Source: Sipunculus nudus
Lineage: Eukaryota > Annelida > Sipuncula > Golfingiida > Sipunculidae
Direction: 5' to 3'
NCBI GenBank assembly: GCA_026874595.1
Contig: CM049310.1
Span: forward strand, 49,131,558-49,195,557
DNA length: 64,000 bases
The notes beneath the pieces were generated by a model, which was not told the DNA's origin, searched no databases, and saw only the letters and a program-made list of their open reading frames with translations. Made by a program: the position numbers and the translations under genes. The first letter of the stretch is position 1, and each line of letters starts with the position of its first letter. Positions 38,782 through 51,900 of the stretch are shown here, one piece after another.

Positions 38782-40089
38782 TGAAGCATCATGTTTTATC
38801 ATAGTGGTGGTATTCAAAATGTCCTTTTAATTCAGGTCCTGTCTTAAGAATGGCCTGTTTTAAGGTCTGCTCTTCTTTAAAGGTAGCTTATACCGTTTTC
38901 TCTTCTATTCAGGTTTTTTATATCAAGTTGATAATGTGCCTTCTCGCATGGGCTGGGATATTGTCTACGTACAAACCTTGCCCTGATGACCATGAGACGT
39001 TAACTGCTGTTATGAAAGGTCTGTAATGTGTGGGTGCAGAGGACCAATGATTGCCATACACAGATTCCATGTTTTTATAGCAATGCCACCTTTAGTATGT
39101 GTTGTGCTTACTGCATGATTTTTTAATTGTGATGTTTGTTTTAAGTTAGGGTTCACTTAGAGAATCCCTTTTATACCAAGTGTGATTGGTTGAAAATTAT
39201 TGGTGCATGGTGATGGAGTTATGTTGAGAAGTTCCAGTCCAGGATCACCAGTAGGCTTTGGTTAGTGAGTTGAGTATGATTGCACAAATAACAGAATTGT
39301 CTTATTGTGACCAGGCAGTGCTGGTTACTAATTTCACACCATAAAAACTCAGATATCCAGTATATCATCTTCAGACTGCCAAGTCTGTGTTAGCCACGCT
39401 TTCACGTACCTTAATGCAGCGAACAACACAAGCATCTGTTTCATGAACAATCAATAGGCCTGCAAGCATTTGGGTCAAAATCAAAACTGCCAGTTAAATC
39501 TGATGAACAAATTATAAACAACACGCTGTTCATACCGTCTGAACAAGAACGTGTGCACTAGAACGAGACAGGTTTATATTGCTTTATTTGATTGGTCAAA
39601 TTCCTGATGCCTTCCCATCAATGCTTAACGTTTGTTCTAAAACTATCACCAGTGGTGCTCAGAGAGCCACGTTAAACAAGTTGACGGAGTCATTTGATTT
39701 GTTCATTTGCATTGTTCATTATTCATGAAATGAAAGCGAGAGCGCCTCGCTAAATCAAGGTCTGTGAAAGCCTAGCTGCCAAAGACTTGGCAATAAGAAG
39801 ATGGTATACATGCAACATAGATGTTGTGTCAGCCTGGCACCTGTGCTGCTGTTACATTCTGCACAGCTCTTGCATGTGTCAGACCACTTTGCCGTCAGTC
39901 AAACATTCCTTTCCAGGGACTGATGTCTGGGTAAGCAGCCTCACTCTGAGCTTTCGTGATAAAAATGGTCATGATATCAGCCTTTATAATAAATCAGGTT
40001 TGTACATCTATATCAGTGCCTTGAAAGAACTAGAACTCTGCATTCATAGGAATACAAGCCTCTGCCATGTAGGCATTCAATTTATTAGC

Positions 40090-40330
40090 CCATTTTCCCA
40101 GGTTCATTTGTGCATAAGTGACTGTACATTTGTGAATATTCCTTGATGACATTTCTAAATCTAGATTATGTGCCTTATCCACACTAAAATCTAATGATTC
40201 TTCTAGGCCCAGTCCTGTAATTGCCTGAAAATTTTATGAGAATCTGTTCATGATTGCATGAGTTATGTTGTGGACAAACACTCAAACAGACACGCACACA
40301 AACGGGATTGAACACATTCCCTTTTGATGG
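40090..40330 (+). repeat. Dispersed 250-bp repeat, copy 2
   Basis: GGTTCATTTGTGCATAAGTG, GACTGTACATTTGTGAATAT and GAGAATCTGTTCATGATTGC match the copy at 33752 and the two at 54985 and 55752. Confidence 0.8.
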
Positions 40331-40489
40331 AGCCAACAAACAATTTACATGTCATATCAAGATTTAAAGCCAGCTATTCACTTCCATTATCTGAAGAATT
40401 ATTTAGAATGCTTGCTTACTTTTTGCACATATTAATGGACTGTAGGTAATTCTTGATAAGATTCTTGTAATGTCTCTGCAACTTTTGTG

Positions 40490-40840
40490 TGACCTTGTTC
40501 ATCTACAAGTTGTTACTAAACAAGATACATGATCCCATGTTGATAAACAAAAAAAAAAAAAAAAGACACTGAAGGTGGTAAGTTGCATATGTGTGGAAAC
40601 TAAAAGGTCACTAGTTGTGAACTGAAATTGGCAGAACACTGGTTGTTCTGATTGGCTGCCAGATGTACTAATTGATTGTGTTTGGATTATTTTAACAGGC
40701 CCCCCACCTGTTCAAAACACGTGGATATAATTAAAATGAACTGCTTGTTTATTATGGGATCAACGTTTTCTGGCCTACTTTCATGAAAGGTTCAAGGAAT
40801 TATCTTGATTCTGGAAGATATCGGAATAGGCCAAAACATG
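40490..40840. mobile_element. Diverged second copy of the TTAA MITE at 17067
   Basis: Shares TTGCATATGTG, AAAAGGTCACTAGTTG, TTGGCTGCCAGATG, TGTTTGGATTATTTTAACAG and GGCCCCCCAC with 17240-17400 in the same order. The ends are decayed. An A16 run lies at 40549-40564. Confidence 0.7.
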
Positions 40841-41283
40841 GCATGAAAAGAAATTTTCTTTCACAGCTAGTAATATTGTAGGTTTGTTCAGAAACTGCCT
40901 ACCTCTTGTGCTATATTTAGAATCTTGCTTAAGTGTGATATGAAAAGGGGTCTAAAAGAACATTAGGTCTTGTGGTCCATTTCATAATACATTTCATGAA
41001 CATGTAGCTGCTTTTTCAGATGATATGTAAATCACTGAACACCAAATCAGTAATGCCAAAATGGTTCCATATCAGTTATGTTTGACTAGTTTTTAGATGA
41101 TTTGAATTTCCTTGTTTTCCTCTTCAGGCCAAAAGATGCCCATGCATATCCTGAAATAAAGCAGCAGGTAATAGAATGGTTAATGTTGCTTTTATAATGG
41201 GCTAAAGATTTAACTGTACTGTGTGCCAGAAATAAAGTTGATTAAATATCCAGCAGAAAAACAAATATCAGTCTGTGGAGCAG

Positions 41284-42007
41284 TTTTAGCTCCATTGACA
41301 ACAGGTTATCTGAGCTATAACAATTGCCCTCCATCCACTAACATGACACACACCATAACAGTTTGACCTAAAACTTCTAACATTATATAGAAATAGGTAC
41401 TTTATAAATCTTCTTGCATACCTAAAACTGTGACCCATGTTCTGTGAGTTACACTTTTTGTGCATCTTTAGCTTCTCAGATTTGTGCTAGTATTCTAGGT
41501 TGCAAAACAAATATGTTTGCATTCAACCCAAAAAAAAATAAAACTGTGCTTCATCTGCACATATAACATCATACCGGTTTTTCAGATCTGTTGAAATTTA
41601 ACATTTTGGGCTGTTTATACATGTAATTCATACTCTCAATAAGATATCTCTGTAATGATTGCATGGATCTTTCTGAAATTCACATAGCTAATTGATCATG
41701 GATAGCTGTGCAAGACTGGTGGTTTCATCTAAATTTTCTTAATTGTGAGAAGTTTTAATAATATTTTTCAGACCTAAAATTAGGGTAGTTTTGCCACAGT
41801 AGGAGCCCAGCAGACACATTATTTACATTTAATGCACAGATTGAAAGAACTTACATTATGCAAAAGTACACATATATTTCTATCACAAGTTCATCGCAAT
41901 GGCTGCAGACACAGTTGCAAAAATGCAAAAATGAAAGCAATCTAAGATGATAGAATTTGTCAGTGTCATTGATCAGCTGAGTGCCTTGACCATTGGGTCA
42001 CTTGTTT
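41284..42007 (+). mobile_element. Short relative of the 5.66-kb element
   Basis: Starts TTTTAGCTCCATTGAC with a second GAGCTATA block and ends ATCAGCTGAGTG...GGGTCACTTGTTTTT, the same terminal layout as 5657-7540. The interior is diverged. Confidence 0.6.
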
Positions 42008-42238
42008 TTCTTTCTTCATCAGATATATTAATGTTCTTAATGTTAAGTGATGTCATTGTGCCATTTAACGTAATAATAAATTAGAGAAAACACTAAAAAG
42101 GTTGGTCATGGTTAAGTCTAGGCTTTTCCATCTTGCATTTCATAGAATGTTACTTGTATTTAAACCTGTAACAATTTAGATGGAATGTTTAATACATGAT
42201 TTTGATGGATAATATTTTAACATTTTTCATTGATTGTA

Positions 42239-42783
42239 TCATCCAAAACGAAGTTTTGTGGATACTATGTTTTTGACCGGGTTCCATCGCCGGGTTTGTT
42301 TCCGGAGAACTCCTCTGAGACTCCTGGACAGATTTTTCTGAAACTTATACCAATTATCAGGTCACATGTGAACTGGTGCCTAACCAATTGGCGTTGACCT
42401 CTGACCTTTCCTTTCTGTTCAGCGTCCATTTGTGCATGATTCCACACAAAACCCACATATCTCGGGAACCGTTTGACCGATCAGGAAAATTTTTTTTTTG
42501 CACAGCGTCAGTCTGTTTGTCTGCCATGGGCTAAAATCACTCATATACATGTAGTGATTTGACTTATCTGCCCTTAAATTTTGCATATGTATACAACTTG
42601 GACAGCTTTCTGGATTTTATGGTAGGTGGCGCAACCTACAGACACATTTCAGCTGCAGACATCCATGCTTATATGCAACACTTCACTCTATTCCCCTTGC
42701 CACTCAATCCATGCCTCACTTTACCCGTTCCACTCTGAATTTTACGGATACACGTTGTTGCTTGTTGACTACCCGTATTCTAG
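42239..42783 (+). mobile_element. Helitron-like element, copy 3
   Basis: A^TCATCCAAAACGAAGTTTTG at the left (hairpin CAAAAC-GAA-GTTTTG) and GTTGACTACCCGTATTCTAG^T at the right. The first 190 bases match copies at 18281 and 25228. It has fewer internal units than copy 1, giving 545 bases. Confidence 0.85.
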
Positions 42784-43572
42784 TTTAAAGGGTAATGTAC
42801 AACAGTAGAAAAAGACAGGATACAGTGGACAGTACATTATATACCACAACAAGTCTTCAAGAATACATACCATATCAACTAAACTGTCTCAGTGGTTTAA
42901 TGTCCCTTTGTTGTACTTAAATAGTAGAAATTAGAAAAAAAATGTGGATTATCTTTCAGGAAAGATGATATATTCAGATTGATAATATTTGTTAAAGAAC
43001 TTAGGAAAACTAGTTCAAGTGAAAATGTCTGAGCATGAATAAGGTGGAGCTCAAATTTACTTCTTGAGACTTCCATTCCTTTTCAGAAAGTGAAATTCAA
43101 ACTGGTCAAAGTTCAGAGAGTATGTATGATAATATTGAAAACTTGAAGATTTTCTTCTTCAAATTTGACACACCAGTTCTTTCTGCCAAAATCCTGGAGA
43201 AGTTGGAAAAAAAAACCTTTTTTTCTTCCTTTTATTTTTAACATTTATTTAGTTGTATGGTAAAAGGAATAGCTGGCCCCTGTCTTTGAGAGCTGTCTTG
43301 TTTTTCAACATGAAATAGCTTTCTGTCTTTGTCATAGTGTAACACTTTTTAGTTATATGGTGATTAAATTTTTAAAGGAGGATGCCATTAAAGTGTCTGA
43401 CTTTGGAAATGCCACCAGAAACCCTAATACCTTGATGGCCCTTTCTTGATAAGTGGTCAGTTCTGTGCTTCTTGATGTTTTTGCTGAAAAAAAATTAAGC
43501 ATAGTATTAGAATGTATTTTTTTGTTTGTTTAGAATAAAACCTGTGGTTTGATCAGTGGACCAAATTAACTT
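42784..43572. other. Intergenic stretch, nothing recognised
   Basis: AT-rich sequence without an exon-like frame, splice-site pair or second copy elsewhere in the window. Confidence 0.4.
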
Positions 43573-44010
43573 TTAAAGGGACAATCAGGAGCAATATTAT
43601 GCCTACTCTTCAGTTCAGTTTGCTTTGTACAACCGTTTTGGGGCGAAACCATCCCAACACACAGTCTGATTTCCTTGCACACGGCTGTTTTACACCTTGT
43701 TATGGCTCTGCGTGTTTGTAAACACAGTCCACGTGTGTCTGTTTACCATACAAAGTCCGCCATCCCGGAGGTCCGATTGTTAGCCGCAATGCGCGATTTA
43801 TCAGCCAGTGGGAACATGTATTACATTTTTGGGCCAAGTCTGGGTATCGTCTGAATGACACGTACTGTGGCCCGTCAGTGCACGCGCTTTGTTTTTGTTT
43901 ACACCTGCCATCGCGTCCGGTCTACTGTTTTTAACATTCGTTTATAGGAGTAAGCAAACGCTTTCAGGGCAATATTTTGGCAGGTACAAATTTATAAGTA
44001 ATTCTTAGCT
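43573..44010 (+). mobile_element. TTAA-type MITE, family A, copy 2
   Basis: TTAA-AGGGACAATCAGGAGCAA at the left; then the same order of landmarks as 60610-61122, including ATTATGCCTACTCTT, ACGGCTGTTTTACAC and TTGTTATGGCTCTGCGTGT. The right end after GGCAGGTACAAATTTATAAG is diverged. Confidence 0.85.
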
Positions 44011-44533
44011 ATATAAACTCAATTTCATTATTGTATGAACTTTTGGGCAGATACATTCCTTAATTAAACACACTCAGTTTGAAACTACAATTTGCGTCAA
44101 GTGACCCCATATCAGTTGTTCAGGGTCACGAGCCTCCAGTATTATACCATGAGAAAGCATATCAAACCCTGAAAATATATATCAGTATTCAATGTTATGA
44201 TAATGATAGTATAATATTAGTAAACCAGTTCATATTGAAAACACAGGCATTGGGCAAAGCAACATTTCAAAGTCTTCAGGGAATATTAATAGCATCTCTG
44301 GATGATTTTACCTTAATAGTGATGTCAGGTTTTTGGCAAGTTTTGTTTCATTAGCTGCCATTTAATACTGTTTTAAAGGGATTATACTATTTCAGGAAAG
44401 TTCAAATTTTGACTTTCTCAAGTGATATTACTTTTTTATACCTCTTTTCTGAATCAGCATATTCAGGACAGTGATTTTAGATTCTTCACACGCATATATA
44501 AGAGAATTTTGCTAGACACACACACATACACAG

Positions 44534-44598
<65 letters not shown>

Positions 44599-46412
44599 TA
44601 TATAGGTATCGTGGTGCGCCATGGCATTGTTTATGAAATAGAGATAAGGGATAAGCATTTTTTGTGTAATCTTTTGCGTCGATATCACCGCTTGGCGTAA
44701 AAAGTATATATTGAAATATGCAATACTGAGCGCACTCTTTGCAATGTTGAGGACGCTTTATGTAATACTAAAGCATTCGGTTGTTTGATGCTTGCCGTGA
44801 TATCACCGGTGGGCGGCAAAAAGAAATACGAAATATGCAGAACTGACCACGTGCAGTGTTGAGGACATTTTCTGTAATACTGAATACTGTATGGCTCAAC
44901 ATGTGACTGCAGATTTTCTTGATATAATGTTAAAAAGCGTCATTTAAAGGAACATTTGGCCAAAAAGCGTGCATTTTGGCATTGACGTAAATATTTTAAA
45001 ATGCTTTTAGATGATTTCAGGGAGATTTTATATTCTTTCTCAGGAAAAGTTAAACATGAGAAAGAAAGGTTTTACAGGTACATTAAACATTACATCACTT
45101 CTAGAAATTTTTTTAACTTGTTGCAAGGTTTATTATGTCAATATAGTGATGTCCTTAACCCTGTTATACGTGATCAGGGTCATTTCAATGTTAATGCCAG
45201 AAAAAAAATCTTTTTAATTGTCGTAAAACTTTAAGATGTGAGGATGTAAGTTTCTTTTGTAATTCACTCTCTGTGAGGATTGCTTTGTGTTGTTGCAGCA
45301 GGTATGGTAACGTAAGGGATGACGTACAGAATGATATCAGGGCTTAATGCATGTGAATAGTAGGCGAGATTAGTGTATAAGCTTAGCATGCTATTATTCA
45401 GAGGAGTATTTTCAGATAGCTGAGCGGTTTTAAACGTTGATTTAAGCGATGTATGTATGTGTGCCGTGTTATTGGGAGAGGATGATTTGGACAAGGTTGA
45501 GTATACAGATTTTATAGCATTTAATTCACAGGGGTTTGTTTTAAACACGAGGTCTACCCTGCCCCCTGGCTATTTTTTTCTCTGGTCATGCAGTGCCATC
45601 ACTGATGCCACCCGAAGACTGATTTGTTAAATTACGGTTCTACGTGTTTATATATTTATAGTCACGTATAAAAAGTTCGTGATATTAATGCATATGATGC
45701 AGTCTGACTTCACGCATTTAAATTGAAAGATTATAATTAAACGAATGTTTCACATCATAATATAATTAGGCATTTTACCCTAACAGGCAGGTGGGTTTCT
45801 ATTACCCTGAACAGTAACAGAAGGTCCGACCTTCGTTTTGAAACACAGGATAAAAATTGCACATCTCTCGTATAAGATAAACTCATTCAAAATAACTAAA
45901 ATGCAGCCAGGATAAATTGAATAAGTTGAGTGGGATCCTTTTGTATGGTGATACCGCTGTAGTTTCACGTGTCAGGTAGCAATAAGCATGGTTCGGCATC
46001 GGCCGCCTCCTAGTGGTACATATAGGAAGTAGAAATTCGTCACGGCAGCGAGTCTATATGCAAGAGATTATATGTGTTGTTGTGCTTCCTTCGATTTCAA
46101 ACCATTGAACCTGTGTATATATTTTAAAATTTGCTTTGTATACCCGCATGATTCCAATGATTAATGTTGATAATTTTCAGTTTCTTTTATACAATAAACA
46201 TGTAAAAGTGTTTCCAGTGTTGCTTTTCAAACGTGATCTCGTGTTTCTATGTCGCACACCTTAGGGGGTCCCTATAGTGAATCCTGCCACGTGAAGTTCC
46301 CCTGTCGACATAAACTTAGAAGATATACTAAGACATAAACACCTAAGGTGACATTTTATGATATGTTCATATTGACATCTTTATTCATACACAAGTCTAA
46401 TGGTACCTGGAT
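44011..46412. other. Intergenic stretch with a CA/TA microsatellite
   Basis: A (CA)n-(TA)n tract lies at about 44517-44594. Short reading frames (such as 45001-45234) have no splice context or recognisable motif, so no gene is called. Confidence 0.4.
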
Positions 46413-46680
46413 TTCTAAGTGCCTCCGCCAGGAAGCTATTCGTTTATCCCCATTCTATTGTGGGGATGTTTGTGTGTGAATGTGTTTGTTCACAACATAA
46501 CCCACGCAGTCATGAACGAAATCTCATGAAATTTTCAAGACATTTGGGGAATGGGCTAAGGAAGAACCTGTTTTTGGTGTGGATCTGGCACATGACCCGA
46601 ATTCAGGAACGTCACCAAGGAATATTCACAAATGTACAGTCACTTCTGCCACAATGAACCTGGGAATATTGGCCGATAGA
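46413..46680 (-). repeat. Dispersed 250-bp repeat, copy 3 (reverse)
   Basis: The reverse complement gives CCAATATTCCCAGGTTCATT, GTGACTGTACATTTGTGAAT and TTCATGACTGCGTGGGTTAT, aligned with 33752 and 40090. Confidence 0.75.
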
Positions 46681-47674
46681 CTGGCCCAGTCGATGCAATG
46701 GTTTAAATTAATTTATTCTACTAACAGAGCAATCAAACTTGCTATTGCTGTGTCGCACCGCTGAGAACAGGTACTTCCACCTCGCGGCAAATTATATGAC
46801 TAAATAACGGCTCTCTGGCCGACTATTTCATCGACTGGTAAGGGCCACTGGTTAAGGGACGTTCAGCGCCACACATCACCGCCCCGCTGAACTAAGGTCT
46901 TTTCAAGTGAAGTCAGCAGTAATTGGTGGTCTTTTAACAGAACTTTTTTCAAACCCAACATGGTTCTTTCAGCCTATTGCGAGCTTCCAGTTGGCTTCTA
47001 TATAACTAATATTCCCATTTGATCAGTCTAAATATTTTTAGGCCCTCGCATACGTTGAGTTCAGCGAGACTTTCAACAATATAACCCTCAGCACCAGTGC
47101 AACCGTTTATAAGACCATCGCTGTTCAAAGTTTAAACAAAAGCCTGTTTAAACAAAACGCAACAAAACTGGCTCAGCCAGTCAGCGTGAGACATTTAAGT
47201 GTACACGCGACGAACGCAGTCAAAATGTAATACATTTACCCTATGGAGCGTAGGCATTAGAATGCAGATTTCTAGTTTTAGTGGTTTAACCATTCAGTGT
47301 AGAATGTAAGGTTTTCTTTCTTTAAGTGCGGCCAACTACCAATATTAAATTTAGGGTTTATTCCCGCTAAATATTGATCCTTTTTGGGTAAGTATTTTTT
47401 CTAGGAACTGACAAATTAGGTCTGTCAACTGCATCCCCCCCCCCCCCCCCCCCCCACGGCAATCAACACCGTCTGCTTTGTTAGTGGCTCCACTGCTTGG
47501 TCACACCAGCAAAAATTAAAATAGACATTTGGTCCAACCCCCCGCCCCCTCGGAAAGCCCATGAAGACGACCACTGCTTATATCCTTCACAAGATGGACT
47601 GGAAACCATTGACTACCTCGGGCAGAGTTATTCCTTTTGCCAGGACAAACATCCTGTGAACTGTCTTAAGAACC

Positions 47675-47985
47675 ACCGGCTTCTGTGGTCTAGGGTCAGA
47701 GATCGTGAGTTCGAATCTCAGCCGAGGCAATGAGGTTCTCACGGAAGGCTCCCACCCAGGGTAAGCTTACAGCAGGCTTAAAGGGAAGGCCGTGCCCCGC
47801 GGCCCTGTTTTTCTCACAAACGTGTGCGCCTTTCGGGGGTACCTCGGTCGTATGATCCAGCATTGGGGGCTGTTTCACACCAAGGGCCCGCAGGTGTTAT
47901 GTCACCGAGCCTGGTTCGCACCAGGATATAAAATAAGAGGAAGCATGTGCTACTGCCCGGTCACACATATTGTCTGATGTACATT
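47675..47985 (+). mobile_element. tRNA-derived SINE, copy 1
   Basis: The head ACCGGCTTCTGTGGTCTAGG and a B-box GTTCGAATC at 47709-47717 form an internal pol III promoter. The body shares AGGGAAGGCCGTGCCCC, TTTCGGGGGT, CCCAGCATTGGGG-like and GGGCCCGCAGGTG blocks with 58514-58872. No reverse transcriptase, as expected for a SINE. Confidence 0.85.
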
Positions 47986-48470
47986 CTTAGCTGAGCTGAC
48001 ATCAATAATGGAGGCGATTATAATGCGGAAAAAAACCTCAAGCGAATCACATGTTGCAATATCCTCCAGTCGTTACTGTATCTACCATAGGTCATACATG
48101 GAAGCTGCAACGTATAAACATAGAGAGGAGTGACCCACAGCGGAGATGTACAGTTTCTGTCCACAAGGGAAAAACACTGTCGAATAAAAAAAACAACATT
48201 CAGGTCATCTCTGAAAGAAGGCTACAACTTCTTCCATCAAAGGTTAGACAGGCCCAGTCGGTAAAGCCTTTCAACCTTTCGCTAAATGGCAACACCTGTG
48301 ACAGGTACTGGTAATTTACTCTGAGTATTCCTTGACCCAGTTACATGTATCGAGACATGCGCTGACATTGTGATTTACATCATTTAGTGCAAAATAATCA
48401 CTAAATCCTGGAAGGTCCGAATGTTTAAACTACCAGACTACCATATGACACCACAAGACACTCGCATGCT
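47986..48470. other. Intergenic stretch, nothing recognised
   Basis: Starts with CTTAGCTGAGCTGAC, possibly an end of the GCTCAGCTGAC element family, but no partner end is visible. The 87-codon frame at 48051 has no support. Confidence 0.35.
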
Positions 48471-48473
48471 ACC

Positions 48474-48926
48474 GTCATGACCAGGGAAGGGGCCAGGTAC
48501 AATTTAACTGATTTTCACAGAGTACCTAGGTACAGGTACAGGTACTTTAGAAAATACCTAGGTACGTACAAGTACAGGTACATTTATTTTATGATCACTT
48601 CAAAGACGTTTTTAAAGATAATAATAGCGGCATAAATTCACATGTATATGCAAGTTAACATGTTGCCTTTTTTTCTATCGAATAATATTGAAGTCGTTTG
48701 CTAAAGTAAATTCTAAATATAAGTATAAAGTATATTATCACACTGATGACTTGTTGATTATTTAACACTACAGGTAATCAATTTTAATACTTTATCAGGA
48801 AAAAACTATAATAAATGAAAATGTACAGGTACAGGCACTTTAGTTCAAGGTACAGGTACAAGGTACTTCCTACTCATGACCGGCAGGTACAGGTACTCTG
48901 AAATGTGGCCCCATCCCTGGTCATGA
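48474..48926. mobile_element. hAT MITE with perfect 8-bp target duplication
   Basis: Inverted ends CAGGGAAGGGGCCA and CAGGGATGGGGCCA are flanked on both sides by GTCATGAC, the 8-bp duplication expected of hAT insertion. The interior is built largely from GGTACAGGTAC motifs in both flanks around an AT-rich centre. No coding capacity. Confidence 0.92.
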
Positions 48927-51900
48927 CACTTATTGCCTGTACACTGGGGACCGCTCACTTACCTGTCCAAAGTACTGTCTGGCAAATATTGGACTACAGC
49001 CGTGACAACACCACTCAGTAGGTTTTAATATTGGCTAGCATTCCTAACTTGAGTCATACCAAGGGATGCATCGCAGTGATCTTCCATCATCTTGCATTCA
49101 TAATGTGGTAATCAGCCCATAATCTAAACATTAGGCTACGAATGATGAATTAAAACAAAATAATACATGTGAATTCACAAACCTAACTGAAACTCCGTCA
49201 CTTTGATAACGAGTCATTTCCTGTATCGTATACAAGTTCATTCAACACACATGCGTACCAATGTGCCGAGTTAAAACGGAATTTTTTTAACTCGTGTGTT
49301 GTAAGAAAGTATACTGAAAACGCTGACGATTGTTCTGGTTTATGTCAAGTGACGGGCCATGAGGCGTTGTCAGACATGACGAAAATATTTGCATCATGAT
49401 AGAGCCTTAAAATGCGTTTCTCGTTGAAGGATGTTACGTCACCCTGACGACCAGTACGCTGGTCGTAGACTCTCCTATGTCGGAGGCTGAAATGGCGCTA
49501 ATATAAAACTGATCTACACTAACAAGAGAACCCAGATCTGATCAAGTTACACAGGAAACCAACCATCACAATTGCCGAGTATGACCAAGTGACTAGGTAA
49601 GTCGTCCATTTAAGACTGTGAACATACCAAATGTAGCTGCCTAAATAGGGCAACATTCTGTTGGCTTTTTTTTTGGAATGCAAAGCTACATGGACGCTAT
49701 TTTTTCCCTCCAAACATTCTTCTGCCCGTGTTGGCGCTCTATTTGTTATATAACGATGGTTTTCGTTAACTGACTTTGTTCAAAATAAAAGTCTCAGGTG
49801 ACAGATTTAATCCTGACTGACCTAAATTTGCAGGTCATGAACTTCTTGGCCAAATTACCGCTAAAACCTTTATTATCGCTATACATTTCTTTTTTCGACA
49901 CCAGTTGCTTCGGTTTACAGCTTGTCGCTAGAGAAATATTTTAATATATCACATAATACCACTCAGAATCGAAGGTCAGGGTCAAATATTGGGGCATCCC
50001 TCACGATTGGTTGGCGATTGCGTGAATTAGCTAAACTGACCCGACCAGACCGGAGCGAAACAAATCTGCAAAACGAGCTTATAATTATAGGTCTATATAT
50101 CACCGCATCATAAATGGCCTCAGTTGAAACATCTGATATGTAAAATGTTTGACTACAAATAAATTTATAATAACAGACCTGTATTGTTGTTATCTATCAT
50201 TTTTTTTCAAAAAGTCTTGGGGAAAATAGTTACGTTTACCGCACTAGACTATTAATATTCATTGAAAAACAATATTTTTTGTAATTACCAGTTTGGCTTC
50301 ATTGAAATAAAATACAACAAATCTAGCTCTGATCACTATATAGACTGTAGCTTTCAATACTGTGTGTCATGCTTTTATGCAAAAAATGAGAAAATATGGT
50401 ATTGCATATGATTGGTTCTTTATTTATTATAAATTATTATCTGTATACCCGATTAATGTCAAACTCTATCTCATATGTAATCTCCTTTATATAGAATTAC
50501 AATTTTAAATTCCTTTTGATGCTGATTTCCATCCCGACTAACAACATTAATTTCATAAATCTAGTTGAATTGAAAGAATGGTTATCAGTTATAAAACATG
50601 TTCAATCCGAACAAAAGATTCCTTTAGAATTATTTTCAGCTAATCACAGTAGTACTGAGTTGAAATCCAGAAATAACACACGTTTCCCCAGGCGAAGGTA
50701 ATTCAAAATATGGTTAAATTCTTTTGAAATTTAATATGGTTTTGTGTTAGAAATTATATAGGAAGCCTTATTGTACAATAAACACGTATCTATGTTGTTA
50801 CTTTACAGTGTCAGCAAAAAAACATTTTGAAGGGAACCAATGATTAAATCCCATTTATTTTCTGCTCATATCATTTTCGGTTGTTAAAAGTTTCGTGTTT
50901 CAGAGGGATTTCTACCTTTTCTCAATAAATTACTAATCTTTGATTAATAATAATAATAATATCTTCGGCGTAGTAATCTAATGTTTCACTCACCATCTCA
51001 CTGATACAAAACTCTTTATAGATGAATGGTCCTGTTAATAAAAAAAATGTATTTTTTAAATTAATATAAATAAACAATTTAAGTGTTGTGAGTGTAGTTT
51101 TTTTCTACACAGGAGTTCAGCAGAATATATGTGACACAAATATGTATCAATTACAAAACTAGATCTGTTGTATTAACTTGTAAACAAATTTTGTAATCTA
51201 CATATGAAAAGAATTTGCTTTTTTGCCGATAGGGCCGGCATTCCATAGTACGCTTATTTAAGCGCCCCGAGATGTGACTGTCAAGACTGAAAGGCTTTTC
51301 CAGTGACATTTGGTCACCGTGCAAATCTGTCATCTAATACTGTGGCCGAAGATCAGTTTTTGAAAATCAGTCATTCTTCTGCAAACACGGGCAGAAGAAG
51401 AGAGAGAGAAAAAAATATTTTTCATTCGATGTTTTGCACTGGGGGGGGGGGGCACCAACAAAGTCCACCAACCAAAAATTATCTTAATATTAATAAAGAA
51501 AATAAGCCATAACCCCCATGAGCCTCCCAGAGGTAAAACGCAGCAAACACTAAAAGCTTCTCCCTTTGATTGGTTTGTCTGTGAGAAATTTTACTCAAAC
51601 AGTTATGAATGGATCTTGATGACATTTTAGGAGGGACACGGTGCACTTCATTTAATTTTGGAATCACAATGTTATGTTTTTAATTTAAAGGTTTCTTCAG
51701 CATTAGAAACTAAGGTTATTCCTTTGTCTCAGTCAAGGGTCAGAAAAAATTCACTGAAATGAGTTCACCTGTCATCCATGCATCCATGCGTATTTTTTTT
51801 TTGTTATTTATCTTAAATTTTTACATAAACTATATTTTTTTATATTTTTGGTAAAGAGGGGCTGCCCCCCTTGGCCCGCGGCTCTTCTTAATGCATAACT

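Larger units (their letters stand above)
38782..41240 (+). other. Putative Pcl 3' UTR and downstream DNA
   Basis: There is no reading frame of interest after the Pcl stop. AATAAA signals are at 39988, 41155 and 41231. None can be chosen by eye, so the 3' UTR could be about 1.2 or 2.4 kb. Two repeats (40090 and 40490) lie within it. Confidence 0.4.

Noticed and set aside
39787-40146. 119-codon frame in the Pcl 3' region
   Set aside because: Its last part overlaps the dispersed 250-bp repeat, and the rest shows no domain or splice signals.
47675-47740. Possible tRNA gene
   Set aside because: The B-box is present, but the cloverleaf does not close and the second copy shares a long non-tRNA body, so it is a SINE head.
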